A stretch of DNA of 64,000 nt from assembly GCA_963700475.1 (NCBI GenBank), contig CAVOXR010000015.1:248001-312000 (forward strand), written 5' to 3'. The notes below the pieces were generated by a model. That model was not told where the DNA came from. It made no database searches and saw nothing but the letters and a program-made list of their open reading frames with translations. Made by a program: the position numbers and the translations under genes. The DNA is from Prado023 sp963700475. GTDB taxonomy: Bacteria > Actinomycetota > Actinomycetes > S36-B12 > CAIYMF01. Positions 21,255 through 29,403 of this stretch are shown here, one piece after another; within the stretch, counting starts at the first letter, position 1, and the number at the start of each line of letters is the position of its first letter.

Positions 21255-23101
21255 TCGAAGCCCGACGGGTCCGGCGGTGCGTTGGGGCTACGGCCGATGC
21301 CGGTGTGCAGGTCGTGAGTCCGGCTCCCGGACGGGGCGACGTGCGCCCCGAGCGGGGGTTCCGGGCTGTCCATGATCACGAACCCCGCTGGTGTCCGCCA
21401 ACGCCATCCCGTGCCCGGTCCGCCCGCTGCCTGGCCGTCGAGATGGCCGGCAGGGTTGAGGGCCCACGGTGTGTGGGTCTTGAGGTTGTGGTGGCGTCGG
21501 CAAAGTGGCCCGAGGTTCCCGGCAGTCGTAGCGCCTGCGGGCCACGGTACTGCGTGGTCGAGGTCGCATTTCATCGCCGGTTGTCGGCATCCGGGGAATC
21601 GGCAGTGCGGTTCACGGGCGCGGACCAGACGGGCGAGAGAGGCGCTGGGCACGTAGCGTCGTGTGCCGGTGGAGGTGACGACTCCGGCCGCGTCCGTGAT
21701 CCACGCTCGCCAGCTCCCGTCGGCGGCGAGCGCTCGGGCAACGTCAGCGGGGAGAGGGCCGATCCCGGGTACCTCGGCGACGTCGTCGGCGAGGCCGATC
21801 AGCGTCTCCAGCGTCACGATGACCTGGACGTCCGGACGCGACCCCTCGACGTGTTGACCTGGGCGCGGGGTGGCCCCGTTGTAGCGGTCGCTGGCCGTAT
21901 CCACGCTCGGCGTGGCGTCGACCTGAGGTGATCGGACCGTTGCCTGGACATGGGGCGGATCCGGAGCGCGATCCGGGCTCGAGTCGGTGGCCGACCTTGC
22001 AGGCTGGCCGGCTCTCGACCCGGCTATGCCGTCCTCAGGCCCGGGCTCGCGACCGTCTGCCGGTCCACCACTGCCGTCCTGGGCGTGATGGGTGCCGATC
22101 AGCAGGTCCGTGAGGATATCGGCCCGGAGCTGGTCGCGGGTGCGCGGCTCGGCCGTTCCATCGGCGGTGGCGTCGGCCTGCAGCCCTGCGGCGATGGCGG
22201 TCAGTCGTCGGTGGATGCGGTGGGCATCGACTTCAGCGAGATCCGCGATGAGAGTGGCCATGCCGTTGCCGGAGGGGTGGACGACAACCCGGCGCGTGGC
22301 GAAGGCACGGACCCGACTCTCCTGCGCGGTCTCTGGGCAGACCCGAAGGCGGGCTGCGCGCGCCAACCGGTTCACCTCGGCCGAGTGGTACGGCCGGCGC
22401 CCGGTGGCAAGTCGATGGTGGATCCGCGAGGCGACGTCCTCGATCACCTTGTCGGCATCGTGATCCCCGAGGTCCGTGAGGTGGTCGAGGACGAGCCGGC
22501 CCGCCCACGCCGAGATCGCTGCCGACTCGACCAGTGTCATGAGTCGGGGATGGCTCGTGAGGGCACGGGCGGCGCCGATCCTGTTGCCCATTGCGGGGAT
22601 GGAGGTGCGCAGGGCATGGGCAAGCTCCTCGCGGGCGGGGTCGTGGATGCGCTGGCGGCCCTCGCCGATATCGAATTCGACCTCCTTGGAGCCGGCTGCC
22701 GTCACCAGGGCGGCGGCCGACCGTGCAGCCAGCCAGGAGGCGCATGCCTCCCACGCCGCGGCCGTGACGATCTGGCAGGCGCACGGCCAGCCGGGGGCGT
22801 GGCCGGGCGTCGGCCAGCCTGGAAACACCGGGTCGTCGGCGTGCGGCATTGGGCAGGGTCCATCCGAGGTCAACTCGGCCAGAGCCGTGGCCAGGCGGGG
22901 ACCGGGTGCGAGCCAGAGGAGCCGACGCACGTCTTCGTGGAGGGTTGAGTCCCACCAGGAATCCTCGGTCCAGGCTGGACGCTCCTCGCGCCACCAGGCG
23001 CGCAGCAGCGCCTCGAGACGCGCTTCACGTGTCGAATCGGGGTCGGGTGACCCGTGCGGCGACATGCTGCTGTGGGGTATCACCCTCGAGGTGGCTCCCA
23101 T
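21251..23101 (-). CDS. DUF222 / 13E12-repeat family HNH endonuclease
   Basis: A 616-residue protein with a long helical DUF222 region (about residues 60-330), a low-complexity spacer and a C-terminal HNH nuclease domain. The latter has CRFPGC, KCDLDHAVPWPAGATTAGN, LCRRHHNLKTH, so the zinc cysteines and the catalytic DH and HH are intact. This family is abundant in actinobacteria; in M. tuberculosis several 13E12 members belong to the LexA/SOS regulon. Consistent with that, an SOS-box-like palindrome lies 57 bases upstream of this start. The start could be ATG at 23101, following GGGGGAAG, or the later ATG at 23065 (MSPHGS). Whether it is a defence, mobile or repair nuclease is not known. Confidence 0.88.
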   Translation of the reverse strand: MGATSRVIPHSSMSPHGSPDPDSTREARLEALLRAWWREERPAWTEDSWWDSTLHEDVRRLLWLAPGPRLATALAELTSDGPCPMPHADDPVFPGWPTPGHAPGWPCACQIVTAAAWEACASWLAARSAAALVTAAGSKEVEFDIGEGRQRIHDPAREELAHALRTSIPAMGNRIGAARALTSHPRLMTLVESAAISAWAGRLVLDHLTDLGDHDADKVIEDVASRIHHRLATGRRPYHSAEVNRLARAARLRVCPETAQESRVRAFATRRVVVHPSGNGMATLIADLAEVDAHRIHRRLTAIAAGLQADATADGTAEPRTRDQLRADILTDLLIGTHHAQDGSGGPADGREPGPEDGIAGSRAGQPARSATDSSPDRAPDPPHVQATVRSPQVDATPSVDTASDRYNGATPRPGQHVEGSRPDVQVIVTLETLIGLADDVAEVPGIGPLPADVARALAADGSWRAWITDAAGVVTSTGTRRYVPSASLARLVRAREPHCRFPGCRQPAMKCDLDHAVPWPAGATTAGNLGPLCRRHHNLKTHTPWALNPAGHLDGQAAGGPGTGWRWRTPAGFVIMDSPEPPLGAHVAPSGSRTHDLHTGIGRSPNAPPDPSGFD

Positions 23102-23113
23102 CGATCTTCCCCC

Positions 23114-23145
23114 GTCTCAGAGCGGATCTGTCTCAGAGCGGATCT
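23114..23145. repeat. 16-bp tandem duplication in the HNH gene leader
   Basis: The word GTCTCAGAGCGGATCT occurs twice without a gap, at 23114-23129 and 23130-23145. It lies between the SOS-like site and the HNH gene start, so it is in the probable 5' untranslated leader or core promoter. It may be a slipped duplication; it does not match a known operator. Confidence 0.85.
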
Positions 23146-23157
23146 CGAGTGCATGAC

Positions 23158-23173
23158 TCGAACATCTGTACGA
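23158..23173 (-). promoter_or_regulatory. LexA/SOS-box-like site upstream of the HNH endonuclease
   Basis: The sequence TCGAACATCTGTACGA matches the actinobacterial SOS box TCGAAC-N4-GTTCGA at 11 of 12 defined positions; the single difference is GTACGA for GTTCGA. It is 57 bases upstream of the HNH start, the expected place for a LexA operator. From established knowledge, 13E12/DUF222 genes are LexA targets in M. tuberculosis, so gene type and site agree. No binding evidence is available here. Confidence 0.55.
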
Positions 23174-24103
23174 ACAGTACCACGACACGCCGACACTCCG
23201 GCTCATCGCGCCCAGGGGATGTGGACAACCTCGCAGGACAAGCAAGCGCCCCCCGGTAGTCGTGGTGGACCGCCGAGGGGCTGACCCCACCGACCGCTAG
23301 AAGGGCGATCAGGTAGGGCTGCCCCCATCATGGACCACTGAGGGCTGCCGCCGCCTGCGGGAGCGTCACTCGTCGGATCGTGGGGGAGCTCCGGTGGTTG
23401 CCCGCCAGTCCTGGCCGGATTGGCTCGGTAGGGCCACCTCAAGCGTCGGAAGACGCTTGCCACGGAGATGACCACGGCGAGCACGATGCCGGGCAGGACA
23501 CCGACGCCCAGGGGGTGAGGGGGGTGGGGCGCCCCCGCCGGAAGTAGCGAGCGACCGACGAGGGCTCACCCGCCGATCGGTGAGACCGAGTGGCGGGCTC
23601 CCACGAGTCTGCGCGTCAACATGACCAGGTGGCGCGGCGACACGCCAGCGTTCGGCGTCCGCGAGTGCCCGCCGACCCGAGTGCCCGCCGCACCACGAGT
23701 ACCCGAGGACCTCATGCCGCACGTCAGCTTCAATATGAAGTTGCTCGTCACGGACTTGATCGGGAAGGGGCGACCTCTTCACCGTGACCATTGCCCAGCG
23801 GGCCTAGGCGACAGGAGCCGGGCAGGTGGCACCACTGCCAGCCTGCGACCGTACGACGGGGTCGACGATGAGATCGTCACCGGCGGTCACCGGGGACGAA
23901 GTGCGCATCGCGGCATGCCGCTACCACTACGGATAGGCATAGGCAGGCGTCAGGCTCAGCGCTGCAACCCGCCCGCGCCCGACTCGCGGCGAATAGACGC
24001 ATGAGATCGCGAGGGCCCACTCAGGCGCGCGTTCTGTCTATGAACTCCCTGCCTCACCGGCTGGTGACCCGAGGCGGGGCCGGCAAAGGTCGCGGTCCTG
24101 GGC
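23174..24103. other. Gene-poor stretch, no supported gene
   Basis: About 930 bp between the HNH gene leader and peptidase E. Open frames here lack ribosome sites and family motifs. A minus-strand fragment around 23410-23490 reads hydrophobic (IVLAVVISVASVF, followed by RRLRWPYRA) and might be the tail of a decayed transporter gene. I saw no transposase, tRNA or repeat array. Base composition is a little less GC-rich than the flanking genes. Confidence 0.6.
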
Positions 24104-24775
24104 TCACGCCCGGAGCTGCTGCCAGTGCCCTTCGGAGACGAAGTCGACGTTGCCGTCGACCACCCTGATCGCGGTCTGGTCGTCGATCGCGTATGCGGGG
24201 TTCGACATCCCGGCTGCCCATTGCACGGCCTCGGCCATCGAATTGCCTGGCTGGCCGTCGGCAGCCAGGTGCGGACAGATCGAGAAGTCCACGACGCCCA
24301 ATGTGGTCTCGTCACCGCTGGGGGGTCGCCACTGGATGAAGTCGTCCCCGACCGCGGGGGTCATCACCATGCTCCCCGCGCTGAGCCCCACCCACACGGT
24401 CTCGCTCAACGACGCCAGCAGGTCCGCCAGCCCGGACTCGCGCATCCAGTGGCACAGGTAGAGGACGTCGCCGCCCGCGACGAGCAGGGCGTCTGCCTGC
24501 CGGACCAGCGGAACCCAGGACTCCCTGCCGAGGCTGGGCAGCGCGGTCAGCTCCAGCACGCCGACAGACTTCCAGCCGAGGTCGACCATGGGGTTCGGGG
24601 AGCTGCCGCTGATGAACTGCCACGCCCTGACCCACGAGCCGACCATCGGATGCCCGTACATCGCGGTGGGGATGCACAGCGCGGTGGACTCGGCGATCGG
24701 CTTGCCCAGGAGCTCGACAAGCGCATCGCGGATGCTGGCGTTCGTCACGCCCCCGGAGGTGAGTAGAAGCTTCAC
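24104..24775 (-). CDS. pepE: Peptidase E (family S51, aspartyl dipeptidase-like)
   Basis: A 223-residue cytosolic serine peptidase related to peptidase E and cyanophycinase. The nucleophile is Ser132 in VGLSAGSMVM, and the preceding VAGGDVLYLCHWM block is typical of the S51 class-I glutamine-amidotransferase-like fold. Peptidase E cleaves Asp-X dipeptides; distant relatives have other substrates. The start is a GTG at 24775 with AGGAG five bases upstream, a good ribosome site. Its flanks carry no genes for several hundred bases on either side, as expected of an accessory gene. Confidence 0.88.
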   Translation of the reverse strand: MKLLLTSGGVTNASIRDALVELLGKPIAESTALCIPTAMYGHPMVGSWVRAWQFISGSSPNPMVDLGWKSVGVLELTALPSLGRESWVPLVRQADALLVAGGDVLYLCHWMRESGLADLLASLSETVWVGLSAGSMVMTPAVGDDFIQWRPPSGDETTLGVVDFSICPHLAADGQPGNSMAEAVQWAAGMSNPAYAIDDQTAIRVVDGNVDFVSEGHWQQLRA

Positions 24776-25098
24776 GCTGTCTCCTGGAAGTGAGGTGACG
24801 GCGACCGCTGCGGTCGCCTACCCGGACCATGCACGGTCTGGCCCCGAGCAGGTCACATCTGACCAGATCGCTCCGAGGGCGTCCACCCCCGCCACTACCG
24901 CTGTTCTCCCGGCGGACTCGTTGATTGCGCTTGTCTTGCCCTCGACCACAGCCAAACCTAGCGGCCCACGGTCGCGCTCGCTTCGGTCGTCTGCGTAGCC
25001 CGGCCCGCGGCGGTGTGACTCACCGGAGAGCCTGTGGATGAGAAGCGGCTCCGGATCCTGGGTACGGGCCGGACTCGCGCCGCGGGGTCCCGTGACGC
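24776..25098. other. Gap without recognised gene
   Basis: This 323-bp stretch separates two minus-strand genes. It should hold the promoter of peptidase E (immediately right of 24775) and any terminator of the gene ending at 25099. I see no convincing hairpin or promoter hexamers and no open frame with a ribosome site. Confidence 0.55.
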
Positions 25099-25770
25099 TC
25101 AGCGGCCGGCGGGTGTGCAGATGCAGGAGCGGTTGCCTTCGGCGTCCTCGACGACCCAGTACGCAGGCGCCGCGCGGTCGCTGACGAGGCGCCCCCCGGC
25201 GTCCAAGACTGCCTGCAAGCGTCGTTCGCCCTCGTCGTGGGCAACCCACACGTCGAAGTGCCAGCGTTGCTCGAACGGCTGCTCCGGAAGCGCCCACGTC
25301 TCGTCGCCGTCCGGTTCCTGCCACCACACAGTCGGTACTTGGCCGCTCGGGTCGACCGGCTCGCCGTCCTGCACCTTGGCGCCGAGCAAGGCTGCATAGA
25401 ACGGCGCAAGCTGGGACCCGAGCGCGGTATCGAGCCCGAGCTCAAGCTGGGTCAGGCCGCCAACGTCGGAGTTGATGCCGAGCTCTGCTGCGTGGCCGCT
25501 GATCTGGCGTGCGAGGTCGAGGTCGCGGCTGGTGATACCGCGAACGTCGTGGCTGGCGAGCGTGACAATCACCTCGGAGTAGGTGAGTTGAATGTCGGGG
25601 TGGTGGTTGGCGGCCTCGGCAGCGGCACCGATCTTGTTGACCAGCGCGAGGCCGGTACGGAAGTCGCCAGTGTGGAACCGAGCCTTGATTCGTCCAAGAA
25701 TCTGCCGCCAGTCCGCCAGGCTGGCATCTCGTACCTGCGTCGCGGACAACTTCTCCCGCGGTTCAGTCAT
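25099..25770 (-). CDS. Pterin-4a-carbinolamine dehydratase-like domain fused to a glyoxalase/VOC domain
   Basis: A 223-residue two-domain protein. Residues about 20-95 match the PCD/DCoH fold, with EAANHHPDIQLTYSEVIVTLASH containing the active-site His pair and downstream His. Residues about 110-223 look like a VOC (glyoxalase/bleomycin-resistance) domain, ending WVVEDAEGNRSCICTPAGR. PCD recycles oxidised pterin cofactor in aromatic amino-acid hydroxylation; the VOC half may bind a small molecule. ATG at 25770 follows GGAG with seven bases of spacing and is preferred over the upstream in-frame start at 25815. Such fusions are, to my memory, found in other actinobacteria. No pterin-dependent hydroxylase gene is nearby. 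Confidence 0.8.
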   Translation of the reverse strand: MTEPREKLSATQVRDASLADWRQILGRIKARFHTGDFRTGLALVNKIGAAAEAANHHPDIQLTYSEVIVTLASHDVRGITSRDLDLARQISGHAAELGINSDVGGLTQLELGLDTALGSQLAPFYAALLGAKVQDGEPVDPSGQVPTVWWQEPDGDETWALPEQPFEQRWHFDVWVAHDEGERRLQAVLDAGGRLVSDRAAPAYWVVEDAEGNRSCICTPAGR

Positions 25771-25924
25771 GCTTGTCGCTCCGTCTGGTGGGAAGTTGGT
25801 TGCCCTCGTCCACAAGTTAGTCGCAGCTCGAGACGAAAGGCCACCGTGATCTCGTCCATCGTCAACTCGAAGTCACCCAAGTGTGTCGGCCTCCCCTCGA
25901 GTTGCACCTCCCGGCGCCCGAGTG

Positions 25925-26488
25925 TCAGGGATTCCGGACCTCGTGGCGAACGTAGATCACGCCGTTGGCGAATCGTCGCTGGTCCAGCAGTTCGAGGTTG
26001 AGTCGTACGCCCCGAGGCAGCGCCGGCTTCCCGCCGCCCACGATCACCGGGCAGAGCATCAGCACGCACTCGTCGACCAGACCGTGCCGGAATGCTTCCG
26101 CCGCGATTCCTGCGCCTCCGATGCTCAGGTCCGAGCGGGAGGTCTCCTTGAGTCGTCGCACCGCCTCTGGCTCGAACGTCCGCTCGATCGTCGTGCGCGT
26201 CGTCGAGACGTCGTCGAGCGAGGAGGAGTAGACGATCTTGTCGGTGTCACGCCAGATGGTGGCGTACTCGCGGACCACCGCAGGCTCGTCGGTCAACCAG
26301 TCGTCGCTCTCCCAAACGCGCATCGTCTCGTACATGCGTCGCCCGTAGAGCGACGTGCCGATGTGCCGCTCGTGCTCGTTCCAGAACGCGTGCACGTCCT
26401 CATCAGGCACGGACCAGTCGAACGAACCCGTCTCGTCCTCCAGGAATCCGTCGAGCGAGATATTGGCCGCGTAGATCAGCTTGCCCAT
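25925..26488 (-). CDS. Dihydrofolate reductase / RibD C-terminal-like reductase
   Basis: A 187-residue protein of the DHFR-like superfamily. It begins KLIYAANISLDGFLED, has the YGRRMYETMRVW loop, and carries the NADPH-binding LSIGGAGIAAEAFRHGLVDE block followed by CPVIVGGGKPALP. The last two features are typical of the RibD_C subgroup (YwjB/YyaP-like) rather than classical folate-reducing DHFR. An NAD(P)H-dependent reduction is likely and the substrate is unknown. Start ATG at 26488. It appears to be a single-gene unit. Confidence 0.87.
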   Translation of the reverse strand: MGKLIYAANISLDGFLEDETGSFDWSVPDEDVHAFWNEHERHIGTSLYGRRMYETMRVWESDDWLTDEPAVVREYATIWRDTDKIVYSSSLDDVSTTRTTIERTFEPEAVRRLKETSRSDLSIGGAGIAAEAFRHGLVDECVLMLCPVIVGGGKPALPRGVRLNLELLDQRRFANGVIYVRHEVRNP

Positions 26489-26932
26489 GGTGCCCTCCGT
26501 CCGGTCGAAGGCTCCAGAGTGCAGCGTGGCGCCGATACCGGCACACCACGAACGTGAGATCGCTGAGCCCGCCGCCGAAGAGCGGCCGGGCGCCGCCGAC
26601 CGCAGGCGGTCCGTCCTGCGCTCGGATCTGCCGACTTGAAGGACGGATGCGCTCGCCCGGCCCGAGGGGACGACATGGCATGCTCCGCCCTCAATGGCGG
26701 ATTCCAGGCTGGAAGCAACACGCTCAGCTCGCGGCGGATGGACGCGCCTGCACGCGTCCGCCGGCGCCGTGATCGTCGCGATGGCCGGTAGCGGCCCCGT
26801 CGCAATGCGTCGAGGTCCGTCGCTCTTCAGCCGCGCCAGACCTTGTCCCGGAGGCTAGGTGTGCCTCAACATCGATACAGGCACCTCGGCTCCAGCCGAG
26901 CGGATGGGCCGGAGTGGAGAGTGGAGGCTCTG
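26489..26932. other. Gap between divergent genes, nothing recognised
   Basis: A 444-bp stretch between the DHFR-like gene (minus) and the AhpD-like gene (plus), so both promoters should lie here. A short GGACGCG/CGCGTCC inverted repeat lies near 26740-26760 but it is only seven bases long. No open frame with coding character was seen. Confidence 0.5.
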
Positions 26933-27523
26933 ATGTTCATCGAGACGATCCCTGAGGAGGACGCCACCGACGAGGTCGCTGCGTACTACGCCGGGCAGCG
27001 GTCGGCGTGGGGGTTCCTGCCCAACTACGCCGCCTGCTTCTCTTCGCGACCTGATGTTGCGGGGGCGTGGAACAGCCTGAACGCGACGATCCGCGACGGA
27101 ATGGACCGTCGTCGGTTCGAACTCGCGACAATCGCGGCTGCTCGAGAGCTGCGATCGAGCTACTGCACCGCGGCGCATTCGAAGTTCCTCCGCGACGTCT
27201 GTGGTGACGGCCAGTCCCTCGTCGAGATTGCCCAAGACCCCAGCGGTGCCTCCCTGGAGGGTCTCGACCGGGAGGTCTACGGGTTCGCCGCGAAGGTCGC
27301 TCGGGACGCATCGAGTATCACCGGCGCCGACGTCGGGCGGCTGCGCGAGGCCGGCCTATCCGACGCCGAGGTAGCGGATGTCGTCTTCGCGGCGGCGGCG
27401 CGGGCCTTCTTCACGAAGGTGCTCGACGGTCTGGGCGCACAGCTCGACGTCGAAACGGCCGCCACCTTCGAGCCCGAACTGCTCGCGTCAATGATCGTGG
27501 GGCGTCCTGTCGCCGACCGCTGA
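26933..27523 (+). CDS. AhpD-like peroxidase-related protein (carboxymuconolactone decarboxylase family)
   Basis: A 196-residue helical protein. The family signature is the ELRSSYCTAAHSKFL block near residues 76-90, where a Cys three residues before a His replaces the CxxC of true AhpD. This pattern is typical of the uncharacterised peroxidase-related branch. The FLPNYAACFSSRPDVAGAW N-terminal part also fits. ATG at 26933 is preferred because GTGGAGG lies just upstream; an in-frame extension to 26843 is possible. Catalysis is unproven for this branch. Two strong hairpins follow shortly after the stop. Confidence 0.85.
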   Translation: MFIETIPEEDATDEVAAYYAGQRSAWGFLPNYAACFSSRPDVAGAWNSLNATIRDGMDRRRFELATIAAARELRSSYCTAAHSKFLRDVCGDGQSLVEIAQDPSGASLEGLDREVYGFAAKVARDASSITGADVGRLREAGLSDAEVADVVFAAAARAFFTKVLDGLGAQLDVETAATFEPELLASMIVGRPVADR

Positions 27524-27550
27524 GGCGGTGCGGACGTACCACAAGGCGCC

Positions 27551-27576
27551 ACGTGACCAGGCGTACCTGGTCACGT
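27551..27576. terminator. Perfect 11-bp stem hairpin after the AhpD-like gene
   Basis: ACGTGACCAGG pairs perfectly with CCTGGTCACGT around a CGTA loop, 28 bases after the stop of the gene at 26933-27523. It has no U-tract, as is common in high-GC actinobacteria. It forms a pair with the hairpin at 27584-27609. Confidence 0.6.
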
Positions 27577-27583
27577 CCACGCC

Positions 27584-27609
27584 GGCCAGGACCCCTTCGG
27601 GTCCTGGCC
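27584..27609. terminator. Second perfect 11-bp hairpin with CTTC loop
   Basis: GGCCAGGACCC pairs with GGGTCCTGGCC around a CTTC loop, only seven bases after the previous hairpin. The two together look like a tandem terminator separating the AhpD-like gene from the WS/DGAT operon. The arrangement works equally well on either strand. Confidence 0.6.
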
Positions 27610-27821
27610 GACCTTCTGGTGCACTTCGAAGTGGGCTTCGAGATCCTGCCGGGAACCGGAGCGGGGCACCTGAGCCCCGACCTCGACGAATTCGCCCAGG
27701 AACCGCTCGGCGACTCCGCCGGGGGCTGAGGCGACGACCGCGACGGTGGGTCCTGCCGGGAGGGCGTGGCGGTCGTGGGGCGCGTACATTCGCGGCCATC
27801 GAACGTGGAAGGAAGAAGACG

Positions 27822-29298
27822 ATGACGACCGTGCCGATCGCCGCTTCGGACCTGACGTGGTTGAACATGGACCTGCCGACCAACCTGATGGTCGTCAACG
27901 GGCTGATGTGGTTCGACGAGGAGCCGGACTGGGAGGCCGTCCGCGAGGTCCTGCGCAGCCGTCTGGTCGAGGGGTTCCCGGTCATGACCCAGCGGCCGGG
28001 TCAGGTCGACGGGGGTTGGGTGTGGGAGGACGACCCGGACTTCGACTTCGACCGGCATGTCCGTCACGTGACCTTGCCGGCGCCGGGGGATCCGGGCCGG
28101 CGCCCAGGACTACATCTCCGGTCGGGTCAGCCAGCCGTTGGACCGGGACCATCCTCTGTGGGAGTTCGACCTGATCAGCGGGTACACGAATGCCGAGGGC
28201 GGCGAGGGTGCGCTGATCCTGGCCCGGTTCCACCACGTGCTGGCCGACGGGATCCGGATCGTGCAACTCATCCTCGGCCTGTGCGACGTCGACGAGGACG
28301 CGGCCCCGCCCGCGGTGGGCCGGACGTCGTCGTCGAGGAACCCGGTCACGATGGTGGCCGGGGCGGCCCGGGATGTCGTGGGCAATGTGGCGTCCTTCGC
28401 CGGTGACGTGGCCTCCGCGGCGGTGTCCGCGGTCCCCAAGGTCCCCGGGATGCTCGGCGGTCTGGGTCGGAGCACCTTCTACGAGGGCTACGGCCTGGTC
28501 GTGAAGCCCACCAAGGTCACCGATGCAGTGTCTGCGCTGTCCTCGGAGGACAACCTCGCCCTGAACACCTGGCGCTCGGCGAGCCGGCTGACCCTGTGGG
28601 GTCACGAATCGAGGCTGGTCGCCGACCAGGCCCCCGACGTCGCGAAACGTGTCAGCTGGGTGGCCGGGATCGACCTCGACCAGGTCAAGGCGGTGGGCGC
28701 CGCGCACGACGCCACCGTGAACGACGTACTGCTCGGCGCCGTCTCGCTCGGGCTGTCGGCCTACCTGCAGGAGCGGGGGCGGGAGGTCCCGTCGGAGACC
28801 AACTTCCTGGTCCCCATCGCCCTCAAGCCGATCGACATGTCGCTGCCCAAGGAGTTGGGCAACCACTTCGCGATGGTGATGTTCCCGATGCCGCTGGGGA
28901 TCACCGAGGTCGACGCACTCCTGGGCGAGGTGCGCTCGAGGATGGCCCGGATCAAGAACAGCGCCGAGGCGATGATGATCTTCGGCGTCCAGCGCGCCGT
29001 GGCCGAGACACCCCAGAGGATCAGCCAGAACCTGACCCGGTTCGTGGCCAACAAGTCGGTGGGCCTGCTCACCAACGTCCCGGGCCCGCGCGCCCCGATC
29101 TACCTGGCCGGCCACAAGGTCGCCGGCATCCTCGGGTGGGTGCCGACCTCCTCGGACCAGAGCATCGGTCTGTGCATCTTCAGCTACGACGGCCACGTCA
29201 GCATCGGCATCGCCACCGACGCCGGGATCATCCCCGACCCCGACCGCCTCGAGGACCTCATCCAGGCCGGGTTCGCCGACATGGTGGCCGGGTCCTGA
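27822..29298 (+). CDS. Wax ester synthase / acyl-CoA:diacylglycerol acyltransferase (one frame break near 28090)
   Basis: About 491 residues after removing one base near 28090, in a run of five G. It transfers acyl groups from acyl-CoA to fatty alcohols or diacylglycerol, giving wax esters or triacylglycerol at the membrane/lipid-droplet surface. The catalytic HHxxxDG motif is intact (FHHVLADGIR, His137-His138 and Asp142), as is the preceding PLWEFDLI. The C-terminal half has the usual NDVLLGAVSLGLSAYL and TNVPGPRAPIYLAG blocks. ATG at 27822 follows GGAAGGAAGAAG. It reads in the same direction as the aldehyde dehydrogenase, GMC oxidoreductase and TetR genes, suggesting a shared lipid role. 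With the break the two pieces are 27822-~28090 and ~28090-29298. Confidence 0.9.
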
Positions 29299-29363
29299 GC
29301 AAGACATGCCGCCCGCGGGACAACCCAGGGGCGGGTATATGTCTGATTGGATTCTATGTAACG

Positions 29364-29375
29364 TTCGTATACGAA
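29364..29375. promoter_or_regulatory. Perfect 12-bp palindrome in the promoter region of the aldehyde dehydrogenase operon
   Basis: TTCGTATACGAA is a perfect palindrome in a locally AT-rich 105-bp gap between the WS/DGAT gene and the next gene. It lies 29 bases before the start at 29404. A weak -35-like TTGGAT at 29347-29352 would place a -10 over the palindrome. This is a natural operator position for the TetR repressor encoded at the end of the same run of genes. Binding is inferred only. Confidence 0.45.
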
Positions 29376-29403
29376 TTGTCCTCCCCGCTCCAGGAGGATG
29401 CAC

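Noticed and set aside
23400..23500. Hydrophobic minus-strand fragment that resembles the tail of a transporter
   Set aside because: Too short, no start, and the upstream sequence gives no further membrane spans in any frame. At most a remnant.
27571..27789. A 72-codon minus-strand frame between the AhpD-like and WS/DGAT genes
   Set aside because: Third positions are GC-rich, but there is no recognisable motif, it contains a perfect terminator-like hairpin, and its start abuts the WS/DGAT promoter region. Left as a possibility only.
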